From the NCBI GenBank assembly GCA_964628285.1, contig CAZVNP010000028.1:1-39484 (forward strand): 39,484 nt of DNA, written 5' to 3'. The notes beneath the pieces are model-generated. The model saw only the letters and a program-made list of their open reading frames with translations. It searched no databases and was not told the origin of the DNA. The translations under genes were made by a program, and so were the position numbers. Of this stretch, positions 16,793-24,655 are shown piece by piece. This stretch comes from JAPLDP01 sp964628285. GTDB taxonomy: Bacteria > Bacteroidota > Bacteroidia > Bacteroidales > JAGONC01. Position 1 is the stretch's first letter, and each line of letters begins with the position of its first letter.

Positions 16793-18043
16793 TCATCTGA
16801 TTTTTAATGTGACTATCGTAAAGACTGCCAGTAATATCCCGATGATCATAAACCGCTGGACGATTTTGGGTTCCGGAGTGCCTTTCATCTGAAAATGATG
16901 GTGCAGTGGAGCCATCCTGAAGATCCGGCGGCCTTCCCCGAATCTTTTCCTGGTGTACTTAAAGTATCCCACCTGCAGTATCACCGACAGATTCTCGACC
17001 AGGAAAATACCGCAGAGTATGGGGATGAGGATCTCCTTGCGTATGATTACGGCAAAGACGGCAATGATACCTCCCAGTGCCAGACTGCCCGTGTCGCCCA
17101 TAAAGACTTCGGCAGGGTAAGCATTGTACCATAAGAATCCGATACAGGCCCCCACAAAGGCACTGATGTATATCGTCAGCTCTCCGATATCAGGTATATA
17201 CATGATATTAAGATAATCTGCAAAGACGATGTTGCCCGAGACCCATGCCAGTATGCCCAATGTCACACCGATGATGGCCGAAGTGCCTGTGGCCAGACCG
17301 TCCATGCCATCGGTGAGGTTGGCGCCGTTCGACACGGCGATGATGATCAGAATCACAATAGGGATAAAGACTGCCCAGGCATACTTGCGGTAATTATTAC
17401 CTATGAAGGCCAGGAGACTGGCATAATCAAATTCGTTGTTTTTCAGAAAAGGAATGGTGGTCTTGGTCGACTTGACAGGCTCCTTTTCGAAATGAAAAAC
17501 CGCCGGGATTCTTTCTTCTTCCAGCGACGGTTCTGCCGTCACGGCCTTTTCCTGGGGCAGCTTCTGCCTGATGACGATGGAATCGTTGAAGTACATGGTG
17601 CACCCAACAATTAATCCCAGTCCTATTTGACCGATGATCTTGAACTTACCGGCCAACCCTTTCTTGTCCTTCTTGAATACCTTGATGTAATCATCGAGAA
17701 AACCTATCAGGCCGAGCCAGGCTGTCGAGATCAGGATAAGGGTGATGTAAACGTTGTGGATCTTGGCGAATAATAACGTCGGTATGAGGATAGCTCCCAG
17801 GATGATGAGCCCCCCCATGGTGGGTGTACCTTCTTTTGACTTTTCACCGTTCAGCCCGAGCTTTCTTATCTCTTCACCCACCTGTTTTTTTCTGAGAAAA
17901 TTGATCAGACTTTTACCGAATATCATGGAGATGACCAGGGAGGTGATCACGGCCAACGCCGCCCTGAATGAGATGTAACGGAACATGCCTGCCCCGGGCA
18001 GATCAAAAGTGGTATCCAGATATGAGAACAAATAATAAAACAT
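16793..18043 (-). CDS. mraY: Phospho-N-acetylmuramoyl-pentapeptide-transferase MraY
   Basis: Integral membrane enzyme that transfers phospho-MurNAc-pentapeptide to undecaprenyl phosphate, making lipid I. About ten helices are visible, with the catalytic motifs GFLDDYIKVFKKDKKGL at 114-130 (adjacent Asp117-Asp118), NLTDGMDGLA at 242-251, a MGDTGSLALGG segment and the APLHHHFQ loop near the end. At 416 residues it exceeds the enteric enzyme (360) through an insertion at about 155-215, a Glu/Pro/Lys-rich loop between helices, which is usual in Bacteroidetes. It starts three bases after the murE stop. Confidence 0.96.
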   Translation of the reverse strand: MFYYLFSYLDTTFDLPGAGMFRYISFRAALAVITSLVISMIFGKSLINFLRKKQVGEEIRKLGLNGEKSKEGTPTMGGLIILGAILIPTLLFAKIHNVYITLILISTAWLGLIGFLDDYIKVFKKDKKGLAGKFKIIGQIGLGLIVGCTMYFNDSIVIRQKLPQEKAVTAEPSLEEERIPAVFHFEKEPVKSTKTTIPFLKNNEFDYASLLAFIGNNYRKYAWAVFIPIVILIIIAVSNGANLTDGMDGLATGTSAIIGVTLGILAWVSGNIVFADYLNIMYIPDIGELTIYISAFVGACIGFLWYNAYPAEVFMGDTGSLALGGIIAVFAVIIRKEILIPILCGIFLVENLSVILQVGYFKYTRKRFGEGRRIFRMAPLHHHFQMKGTPEPKIVQRFMIIGILLAVFTIVTLKIR

Positions 18044-18046
18044 ACT

Positions 18047-19516
18047 TCATCGGTTTTCCATGGCCGGACCAAGGATGGTCATCAGTATTTTTTTATCGTC
18101 AAAGGGGTGTTTGACACCGTTTATCTCCTGGTACTTTTCGTGTCCCTTCCCGGCTACCAGTATGATATCGCCGGGAACGGCCATGAGGCAGGCTGTTCGG
18201 ATAGCCTCACGCCGGTCCGGTAAAATAATGGCTTTATTTAACCGTTCCGCTTCAAGGTCAGTGGTCATATCCCTGATGATCTGGCCGGGATCCTCGGTGC
18301 GTGGATTGTCGGAGGTGAAGATGACCCTGTCGCTGTTATCACAGGCGATGCGTCCCATCAGGGGTCGTTTCGATTTATCACGGTCACCACCGGCACCCAC
18401 CACCGTGATGATCTTGCCGTGGCCACGGCGTATGCCGGCAATGGTGATCAGGACATTGAGCAGGGCGTCAGGGGTATGGGCGTAATCCACGATGGCCGTG
18501 ATATTTTCCCGGTTGGTGAAAAAGTCGAAACGGCCCTCCACAGGGGTCATTACACTCAATCCTTTCAATACCTCCTGCTTATCCTCGCCGAGCAAAACGG
18601 CGGCACCATAGACAGCCAGGATGTTATAGGCATTGAACTGCCCGGCCAGCCTGAACCATAACTCCTGACCGTCAATCCACAGCAACTGGCCTTCGAGATG
18701 ACTCTCGATGATCTTGCCTTTGAAATCGGCGGCCGTTTTTAGTCCGTAAGTGTGACGGGATGCTTTCGTGTTTTGAAGCATGTAACGGCCGTTTTTATCA
18801 TCGATATTGGACAAGGCAAAGGCACCGGAAGGTAACCCGTCGAAAAATGTCTTCTTTGTTTTCAGGTAGTCGTCAAAGGTTTTGTGATAGTCGAGGTGCT
18901 CATGGGTGATATTGGTGAACAGACCTCCGGCATGTTCAATGCCTGCGATGCGGTGCTGTGCGATGGCGTGGGAGCTGACTTCCATGAAACAATAACCGCA
19001 ACCCCTGGCGGCCATGGTTTTCAGGAGCTCATTCAGACGGAGCACATCGGGAGTGGTATGGGTGGCCTCGAGGACCTCATCATTGATCTGGTTGTGGATA
19101 GTAGACAAAAGACCGCAGGGATAACCCAGGTGGCGGAACAATTTAAAAAGCAGAGTGGCTGTAGTGGTCTTTCCGTTTGTTCCTGTGATGCCTGTGATCC
19201 TGACCTGTCGTGAAGGCTGGTCATAGAAGTTGGCTGCTATCGTGCCAAGGGCCATGGCGCTGTTTTTAACCTGGACATAGGTCACCTCCGGGGAGGTAGC
19301 CTCAGGTATCTCTTCGCATACGACGGCGGCCACACCCTTCTCAACGGCACTCTGGATGAAACGGTGCCCGTCGGTATGGATCCCTTTCATGGCGGCAAAC
19401 AGACCCTGCGGTTTCACCGCCCTTGAATCGGAGTAAATGGCTTGCACAGGACGGTCAGCGGTTCCGATGATCCTGACCGGCGCCACGTGCTTCAATATGT
19501 TATCCAGTGTCTTCAA
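18047..19516 (-). CDS. murE: UDP-MurNAc-L-Ala-D-Glu--meso-diaminopimelate ligase
   Basis: Adds the third residue of the stem peptide. The 489-residue protein has the P-loop GTNGKTTTATLL at 112-123, the carbamylated-lysine region EVSSHAIAQHRI, and the C-terminal SDNPRTEDP motif. DNPR is the known determinant for meso-diaminopimelate rather than lysine, so the cell wall is probably of the A1-gamma type. The start codon is TTG: going upstream the frame meets a stop four codons later, and the next ATG would remove about 42 conserved residues. It lies 19 bases after ftsI. A lysine-specific role cannot be excluded by motif reading alone but is unlikely. Confidence 0.94.
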   Translation of the reverse strand: MKTLDNILKHVAPVRIIGTADRPVQAIYSDSRAVKPQGLFAAMKGIHTDGHRFIQSAVEKGVAAVVCEEIPEATSPEVTYVQVKNSAMALGTIAANFYDQPSRQVRITGITGTNGKTTTATLLFKLFRHLGYPCGLLSTIHNQINDEVLEATHTTPDVLRLNELLKTMAARGCGYCFMEVSSHAIAQHRIAGIEHAGGLFTNITHEHLDYHKTFDDYLKTKKTFFDGLPSGAFALSNIDDKNGRYMLQNTKASRHTYGLKTAADFKGKIIESHLEGQLLWIDGQELWFRLAGQFNAYNILAVYGAAVLLGEDKQEVLKGLSVMTPVEGRFDFFTNRENITAIVDYAHTPDALLNVLITIAGIRRGHGKIITVVGAGGDRDKSKRPLMGRIACDNSDRVIFTSDNPRTEDPGQIIRDMTTDLEAERLNKAIILPDRREAIRTACLMAVPGDIILVAGKGHEKYQEINGVKHPFDDKKILMTILGPAMENR

Positions 19517-19535
19517 TGCGTCGCTGGTTTATTCA

Positions 19536-21659
19536 TTATAAGGGATTAAGCGTCAATATGATCTTTTCCCCCTTGAAACAGGTGTCGCCCGGCATTGGTG
19601 ATTGCCCGGTGACATGCCCCTTGCCATCGATCGACGGCGACAATCCTATTGATTCGAGGATGCAGAGAGCATCTCTTGCGCCAAAGCCCGTCACGTCGGG
19701 CATAATAATGGTGCCGCTGTCCGGTATCTCGGTCACCATATCTTTGAAAAAGAGCCGTTTATCTTCCATGATGCCCCTGATCCATGGCTCCATTAGTAAA
19801 GGGAAAGTGACGGGCACTTTGGCATCGTTGCAGATGGTCCTTATCTCGTCCCGGTAACCGCCGGCGATGACCGGTATGACCTGTCGGGTGGAATCATTTA
19901 TTTGTCGGGGTGGGAGCGTGGTATGGGTGGCCACCAGCTTATCGGCAATGACCTTGAAAACAGGCACGGCCACCTCCGCAGACAGGTACTTGCCTTTGGA
20001 AGGACGGTTAATGACAACGATACAGGAATATTTCGGATGATCGGCCGGGAAAAAGCCGACAAAAGAGGGACTATAGGCACTTTCGTTGTACCCCTCATTG
20101 GCGGTGGCCAGCTTGGAGGTCCCTGTTTTACCGGCTACTTTGTAAAGCGGATTCTTCAACCTGACGCCGGTGCCTTCCTCCACCACCTGCTCAAGAAGGT
20201 TATACATGGTATTCAGCGTCGTTGCCGAACAGATGGACGGATTGATAACCACGGGATCGAAGGCTTTGACCATCTGCCCTGAACGCCGGATCTCCCGCAC
20301 GAACATGGGCCGGACCATTTTACCGTGGTTGGCAACGGCATTGTAAAAAGTCAGAAGCTGCATGGGAGTCAGCTTAACCTCATAACCCATGGCCATGGAG
20401 GGGAGACTCTGTAAAGACCACAGGGGATGATCGGGTGTGTGCAGAACAGGGCTTTGCTCACCGTTGATCTCGAGACCCAACGGTTTATTGATGCGGAACT
20501 GGAGAAGCCTGTCGGTGAAAACTTTGGGATCTTTGGCAAAACCGTTGATGATGATCTTCGACATACCCACATTCGAGGAGTATTTGAAGACATCGCTTAC
20601 GCGGGCCAGCCCGTCACGGAACCTGTGGACATCCTTGATCGTCCTGCCATGGTAAACGAAAATACCGTTGCCGACATTGATGACATCATTCACATTCACC
20701 CTTTTTTCTTCCAGGGCGGCCATCAAACTGACCAGCTTAAATGTCGATCCCGGCTCAAGACTCTCACCAATGGCATAGTTGAGGATCTCATCATAATGAC
20801 CGTTCCTGTCCTTGCCCAGGTTGGCGATGGCAAGAACCTGACCTGTCACCACCTCCATCACCACGGCACAACCATGGTCGGCATCCTGAGCGATGAGCTG
20901 AGCAAGCAGGGCATTCTCCGCTACATCCTGGATGTTGATATCAATGGTGGAATAAATGTCGGCTCCGTTTTCAGGTTCCACTTCATTTTCATCCGTGACG
21001 GGGATCCACATCCCGCCGGCAATTTTTTTCATGAGACGTTGCCCGCTTTTACCGACCAGGTAACTGCTGTATGTCCCCTCCAGTCCGACGAATACCCTGG
21101 CATCCTCCGACTCATAACCGATGGTTCTTTTGGCCAGACTTTTAAAAGGCATCTCACGGCGGCTTTTCTCTTCAACCGACAGCACGGCCACGTTCTTCCA
21201 TAACTGATAGGCCGGTGAATTTTTTAACCTGGCCAGCTCGTCACAGGTGATTTTACTTTTCAGCAGGAAATACCGGTTGCCGGCCTGCCTGGCATCCGTC
21301 ATGGCCTTTTTATAGGCTTTGGGAGTGAGATCCTTGAAAATGCGGGCAAAGCAGGCGGCAAGGGAATCGACGTTTTTATTGAAGAAATCATCACTTATCT
21401 CCGGTTTATCGGCATCCATACGTATGTCAAAGATGGGTATGGAGGTGGCCAGCAGGCTCCCGTCACGGGCATAAATGTTGCCCCTTCTTGCATCCACCTG
21501 CTCATAAGTTATCAGATGCTCCCGGGCTTTTTCCCTCCACATCTTACCCTGGTAGAACTGGATGTAAACCACCCTCGTGATGATGGCCACGGCAAACAGC
21601 AGCATCATCACATAGACGAGGTAGACCCTCCAGAGGATATCTTTTTTAATGTCTTTCAC
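19536..21659 (-). CDS. ftsI: Septal penicillin-binding protein (FtsI/PBP3-type) with C-terminal PASTA domain
   Basis: Class B transpeptidase that cross-links septal peptidoglycan together with FtsW. The 707-residue protein has one membrane helix at about 13-33, a pedestal domain starting near DARRGNIYARDG (57-67), and the transpeptidase motifs STFK at 305-308 (nucleophile Ser305), SSN at 361-363 and KTGTSK at 511-516. A single PASTA domain covers about 650-706 (MPDVTGFGARDALCILESIGL). PASTA-bearing FtsI is common in Bacteroidetes and Firmicutes. The start codon is GTG, sharing one base with the ftsL stop (TAGTG), so expression is coupled to ftsL. Confidence 0.95.
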   Translation of the reverse strand: MKDIKKDILWRVYLVYVMMLLFAVAIITRVVYIQFYQGKMWREKAREHLITYEQVDARRGNIYARDGSLLATSIPIFDIRMDADKPEISDDFFNKNVDSLAACFARIFKDLTPKAYKKAMTDARQAGNRYFLLKSKITCDELARLKNSPAYQLWKNVAVLSVEEKSRREMPFKSLAKRTIGYESEDARVFVGLEGTYSSYLVGKSGQRLMKKIAGGMWIPVTDENEVEPENGADIYSTIDINIQDVAENALLAQLIAQDADHGCAVVMEVVTGQVLAIANLGKDRNGHYDEILNYAIGESLEPGSTFKLVSLMAALEEKRVNVNDVINVGNGIFVYHGRTIKDVHRFRDGLARVSDVFKYSSNVGMSKIIINGFAKDPKVFTDRLLQFRINKPLGLEINGEQSPVLHTPDHPLWSLQSLPSMAMGYEVKLTPMQLLTFYNAVANHGKMVRPMFVREIRRSGQMVKAFDPVVINPSICSATTLNTMYNLLEQVVEEGTGVRLKNPLYKVAGKTGTSKLATANEGYNESAYSPSFVGFFPADHPKYSCIVVINRPSKGKYLSAEVAVPVFKVIADKLVATHTTLPPRQINDSTRQVIPVIAGGYRDEIRTICNDAKVPVTFPLLMEPWIRGIMEDKRLFFKDMVTEIPDSGTIIMPDVTGFGARDALCILESIGLSPSIDGKGHVTGQSPMPGDTCFKGEKIILTLNPL

Positions 21660-22081
21660 TAATTATCTGTTTTAATCTCTTTCTTGTCACCTGAAATACC
21701 GAGTTGATAGGCCGGAACGGTCGTCTCTTTGAGACCAATGGCAGCCGCTTTTTTGGATACTTCCGATTGCCTGCTGATAAACATCAGCTCCGACTTTGTT
21801 GATATGTAGTTATAGTCCAGTTCTTTAAGCTCTTTTTTTAATTTTTCAATGGCAATCATATCTCTTTGGGCATAGTATGAATTGGTGATGTACAGTAGCG
21901 CCAGCAAAGCCAGGTAAAGAATGAAAGGCAAGGTTCTGATGACCCGTTCACGAGTGAGAAAAGTACCGCCAAGGAGGGAATGAGCGGCCCTGCCGAAGCT
22001 CTTGCCGCTGCCTCCCGTTTTGGAGCCGCTTTCCTGGGGCTCTGTGATGAGTGTATTTTTTTTAGGATATGCTGTATCCAT
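21659..22081 (-). CDS. ftsL: FtsL-like cell division protein
   Basis: A 140-residue bitopic membrane protein. A Gly/Ser-rich cytoplasmic start of about 48 residues leads to one helix at about 50-68, followed by a heptad-like stretch at about 72-115 (RDMIAIEKLKKELKELDYNY) predicted to form a coiled coil. FtsL proteins are recognised by this layout and by position between rsmH and ftsI; sequence identity is low in the family. It would link FtsQ and DivIC-like proteins with FtsW/FtsI at the septum. It begins six bases after rsmH and its stop overlaps the ftsI start codon by one base. Confidence 0.85.
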   Translation of the reverse strand: MDTAYPKKNTLITEPQESGSKTGGSGKSFGRAAHSLLGGTFLTRERVIRTLPFILYLALLALLYITNSYYAQRDMIAIEKLKKELKELDYNYISTKSELMFISRQSEVSKKAAAIGLKETTVPAYQLGISGDKKEIKTDN

Positions 22082-22087
22082 TTTTAA

Positions 22088-22984
22088 TTACGATTTTTCA
22101 GCTATTCTCAGTTTGGCGCTCCTTGACCGGGGATTGGCAGCCATCTCGGCTTCCATGGGGCGGAGAGGCTTGCGGGTGATGACCTTGAAGATTTGCTCAC
22201 GATGCCCGTAAATATCCGCATGCACGCTTCCTTCAGTATTACCGGTGCGCATGAAATTTTTTACCAGACGGTCTTCGAGGGAATGGTATGAAATGATGAC
22301 CAGACGCCCTCCCTTTTTCAGCATGACGGCACTTTGACGTAACATGTCGCCCAATGCTTCTAGTTCATCGTTCACCTCTATCCGCAGTGCCTGCAAGACC
22401 CTGGCTAAATACTTGTTTTCAGTTCTCCTCGGAATGCAGGGCATGATGACCGCACGGAATCTTGCCATCGTTGTGATGGCTTCTTTGTCCCTCGCCTGCT
22501 GTATGATCCTGGCCAGCTGCAGGGCATTATCTATTTCGCCGTAAGACCTGAATACGCGAAAGAGCTCTTCCTGCTTATAGATGTTGAGGACAGTGGAGGC
22601 AGTCAGTGTCGTGCGACTGCTCATACGCATGTCAAGACGGCTGTCATAACGCATTGAAAAACCCCTGTCAGGCGTGTCGAACTGATGTGACGAGACACCC
22701 AGATCAGCCAATATCCCATCCACGGGAGGATACCCGTAGTACTGAAGAAAGTTCTTCATATAACGGAAGTTATGATTGATCAGTAGCAACCGTTTATCCC
22801 TGATGCTGTTTTGCATGACATCTTCATCGCGATCAAAGGCCATCAACCTGCCGTCGCCGATGTGCTTGAGGATTTCGATGGCATGACCTCCACTTCCAAA
22901 AGTGAGATCCACGTAAGTGCCACCCGGCTTTATGTTCAGTCCGTTAATGGTTTCTTCAAGCATCACAGGCTGATGGTAATCCAT
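22088..22984 (-). CDS. rsmH: 16S rRNA (cytosine-1402 N4) methyltransferase RsmH
   Basis: Methylates N4 of C1402 in the 16S rRNA decoding centre using S-adenosylmethionine. The 298-residue protein shows HQPVMLEETI at the start, the SAM-binding YVDLTFGSGGHA at 24-35, DGILADLGVSSHQFD, the RGFSMRYDSRLDMRM segment and the end motif VIISYHSLEDRLVKNF. It is separated from mraZ by one base. Its activity draws on the product of metK, also in this window, although that gene is not in the operon. Confidence 0.96.
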   Translation of the reverse strand: MDYHQPVMLEETINGLNIKPGGTYVDLTFGSGGHAIEILKHIGDGRLMAFDRDEDVMQNSIRDKRLLLINHNFRYMKNFLQYYGYPPVDGILADLGVSSHQFDTPDRGFSMRYDSRLDMRMSSRTTLTASTVLNIYKQEELFRVFRSYGEIDNALQLARIIQQARDKEAITTMARFRAVIMPCIPRRTENKYLARVLQALRIEVNDELEALGDMLRQSAVMLKKGGRLVIISYHSLEDRLVKNFMRTGNTEGSVHADIYGHREQIFKVITRKPLRPMEAEMAANPRSRSAKLRIAEKS

Positions 22985-22985
22985 A

Positions 22986-23459
22986 TCATTCCTGCTGTTT
23001 TTCTTTCGCTTTATTCCCCAGCACCTCCTCGGCTAACCTTGCCAACTGCTCAGGTTCGATATCCACCAGGGTATCGTAACTGCTCTTATTCCAAACCTCA
23101 ATCATATTTGAATAGGCAAGCAATACCACATCCTTATCGATGCCGGCATAATCGAGCAGCGTTTTCGGAAGCAGTAAGCGATTGTTGCCGTCGAGCTTCA
23201 GTTCCACCACTCTTTGGTACAATCTTCTGAATTCCCGGTCTTTGGAGTTATAAATGTTCAGGGTGTTGAGCCTTTCGCTGATGATGCGCCATTCATTTAT
23301 GGGATAAATGACCAGGCACCGTTCGAGACCCCGGGTTATAATATACCGGTCTTCCGATTCCGGCGGTATCTGCCTTTTAAGAGCCGCCGGTAGCATGATC
23401 CGGCTCTTAGGATCAAGCCGGCATTCATATTCACCTGTCAGGTTTAACATCGTCTTCAT
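22986..23459 (-). CDS. mraZ: Transcriptional regulator MraZ
   Basis: First gene of the dcw operon; a DNA-binding repressor of that operon in organisms where it was studied. The 157-residue protein contains two AbrB/SpoVT-like half domains: GEYECRLDPKSRIMLPAALK near 9-28 and the second with LDGNNRLLLPKTLLDYAGI, both with the conserved Asp/Arg pattern DPKSR and DGNNR. MraZ forms ring oligomers that bind spaced direct repeats. Such repeats lie 30-77 bases upstream of its start, which supports autoregulation. An alternative ATG exists three codons in (23450). Confidence 0.95.
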   Translation of the reverse strand: MKTMLNLTGEYECRLDPKSRIMLPAALKRQIPPESEDRYIITRGLERCLVIYPINEWRIISERLNTLNIYNSKDREFRRLYQRVVELKLDGNNRLLLPKTLLDYAGIDKDVVLLAYSNMIEVWNKSSYDTLVDIEPEQLARLAEEVLGNKAKEKQQE

Positions 23460-23488
23460 TTAATGGTGTAAATATATAAAATTTTCTA

Positions 23489-23536
23489 CCACATTCTTCC
23501 ACTTTTTACCACTTTGTTAATAAAAAGTTCCACTTT
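23489..23536 (-). promoter_or_regulatory. MraZ operator: GTGG direct repeats upstream of mraZ
   Basis: Read toward mraZ, the strand has AAAGTGG at 23536-23530, AAAGTGG at 23515-23509, AAAGTGG at 23505-23499 and AATGTGG at 23495-23489. The last three have a 10-base period (7-base box plus 3), and the first lies 21 bases (two helical turns) further upstream. This matches the box and spacing described for MraZ sites in Mollicutes (AAAGTG repeats with 3-base spacers) and the 10-base period of the TGGG repeats in Escherichia coli. It is therefore the likely autoregulatory operator of the dcw operon. A clear TTTG/TAnnTTTG promoter overlapping it was not found. Confidence 0.8.
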
Positions 23537-23638
23537 TTTGATAAAAAAATGTTTTTTATTTACAAATAATGGGATATCAGGCCATTATATTATACGGCCG
23601 GAACCGTCAGGTCAAAGGATTGGGTGGGGATATAAGCC

Positions 23639-23654
23639 ATTTCCGGTCGGAAAT
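23639..23654. repeat. 16-bp palindrome upstream of the glsAB promoter
   Basis: ATTTCCG at 23639-23645 and CGGAAAT at 23648-23654 are perfect inverted repeats around GT. The palindrome lies just upstream of the presumed -33 element of the glsA-like gene, and a further TTCCGGT copy occurs at 23666-23672. This is a plausible operator dyad, but no known regulator is indicated. Confidence 0.4.
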
Positions 23655-23671
23655 ATATCAATTGCTTCCGG

Positions 23672-23705
23672 TTGCGTTTTAATACCCGCCTTATTTATAT
23701 ATTTG
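23672..23705 (+). promoter_or_regulatory. Candidate promoter for the glsA-glsB-engB genes
   Basis: TATATTTG at 23698-23705 matches the TAnnTTTG -7 consensus, 35 bases before the glsA-like ATG. A TTG at 23672-23674 could be the -33 element, but its 23-base spacing is a little longer than the normal 19-21. Confidence 0.5.
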
Positions 23706-23740
23706 TAAAGGCCGATTGGTCATTTGTTTGTTTTATTATT

Positions 23741-24631
23741 ATGGCAACTGAGGAATTATATTCCCTTCCGGCTACTCCGGGAAAATCCGACGGGGATTTT
23801 ATCAATCTTGAACAAGTCATAGCCAGTAAAAATCCGAGGCTGTTGAAGGTTCTGCCCCGCTTTGTCATCAATTACCTTAAAAGGATCGTTCATATTGATG
23901 AGATCAATGACTTTCTGAGGCGAAACAGTGACAAGACGGGACTGGCGTTTATTGAAGCCGTGATGGATGAGATGAAAGCCTCCGTCAGCCTAGTGGGCAT
24001 AAGCCACCTGCCGGTAGGGGAACGGTTCATTATTGCATCCAATCATCCTCTTGGAGGGCTCGACGGCATTGCCCTCATCCATGAAGTCGGGAAATTCAGG
24101 AAAGACCTTATCTTCCCGGTGAATGACATCCTGATGAACATACCCAATCTCCGTGAGCTGTTCATACCCATCAACAAGCACGGAAAGAACACCGAGAACA
24201 TCCGGTTGATTGATGATACCTTCTCATCCGATGTGGCCATATTATATTTTCCGGCGGGATTATGTTCGCGAAAGCAGTCGCACCATATCATGGACCTGGA
24301 ATGGAAGAAGACCTTTGTGACCAAAGCCAGGACATACCACCGGGTGGTGGTCCCAGTCCATATCGGGGGCAGAAATTCAAACTTCTTTTACAACCTGGCT
24401 AACCTCAGAAAGAGGCTGGGGATAAAGTCCAACATCGAAATGCTATATCTGGTGGATGAAATGTATAAACAAAAAGACCGGAACATCATCATCACCTTCG
24501 GGAGCCCCATCCCATATCAGGTTTTCACACGGAACCATACGGATTACGAATGGGCCAACCTGATAAAAAAATATGTTTATACTCTGGGAAAGGGGCCACA
24601 AGCCACCTTCATGGAATGGATTAAATCGTAA
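23741..24631 (+). CDS. glsA: Glycerolipid-type O-acyltransferase, GlsA-like (glycine lipid synthesis)
   Basis: A 296-residue membrane-associated acyltransferase of the LPLAT superfamily. Catalytic block I appears as NHPLGGLDG with His102 and Asp108, five residues between them rather than the four of PlsC, the pattern of the hemolysin/OlsF-like branch; block III is FPAGLCSRK at 170-178, and block II the NDILMNIPNLRELFIPINK region. Together with the following gene it matches the GlsA/GlsB pair of Bacteroides thetaiotaomicron, where GlsA adds an O-linked acyl chain to N-acyl-glycine lipid. The ATG at 23741 begins MATEEL; upstream codons have no family character. GlsB follows after 24 bases. Confidence 0.8.
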   Translation: MATEELYSLPATPGKSDGDFINLEQVIASKNPRLLKVLPRFVINYLKRIVHIDEINDFLRRNSDKTGLAFIEAVMDEMKASVSLVGISHLPVGERFIIASNHPLGGLDGIALIHEVGKFRKDLIFPVNDILMNIPNLRELFIPINKHGKNTENIRLIDDTFSSDVAILYFPAGLCSRKQSHHIMDLEWKKTFVTKARTYHRVVVPVHIGGRNSNFFYNLANLRKRLGIKSNIEMLYLVDEMYKQKDRNIIITFGSPIPYQVFTRNHTDYEWANLIKKYVYTLGKGPQATFMEWIKS

Positions 24632-24655
24632 TTTTATGGCGCCAAAACGAAGGTT

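Noticed and set aside
20427..21203. A 258-codon + strand frame opposite ftsI
   Set aside because: Antisense shadow; ftsI has intact catalytic motifs through the same interval.
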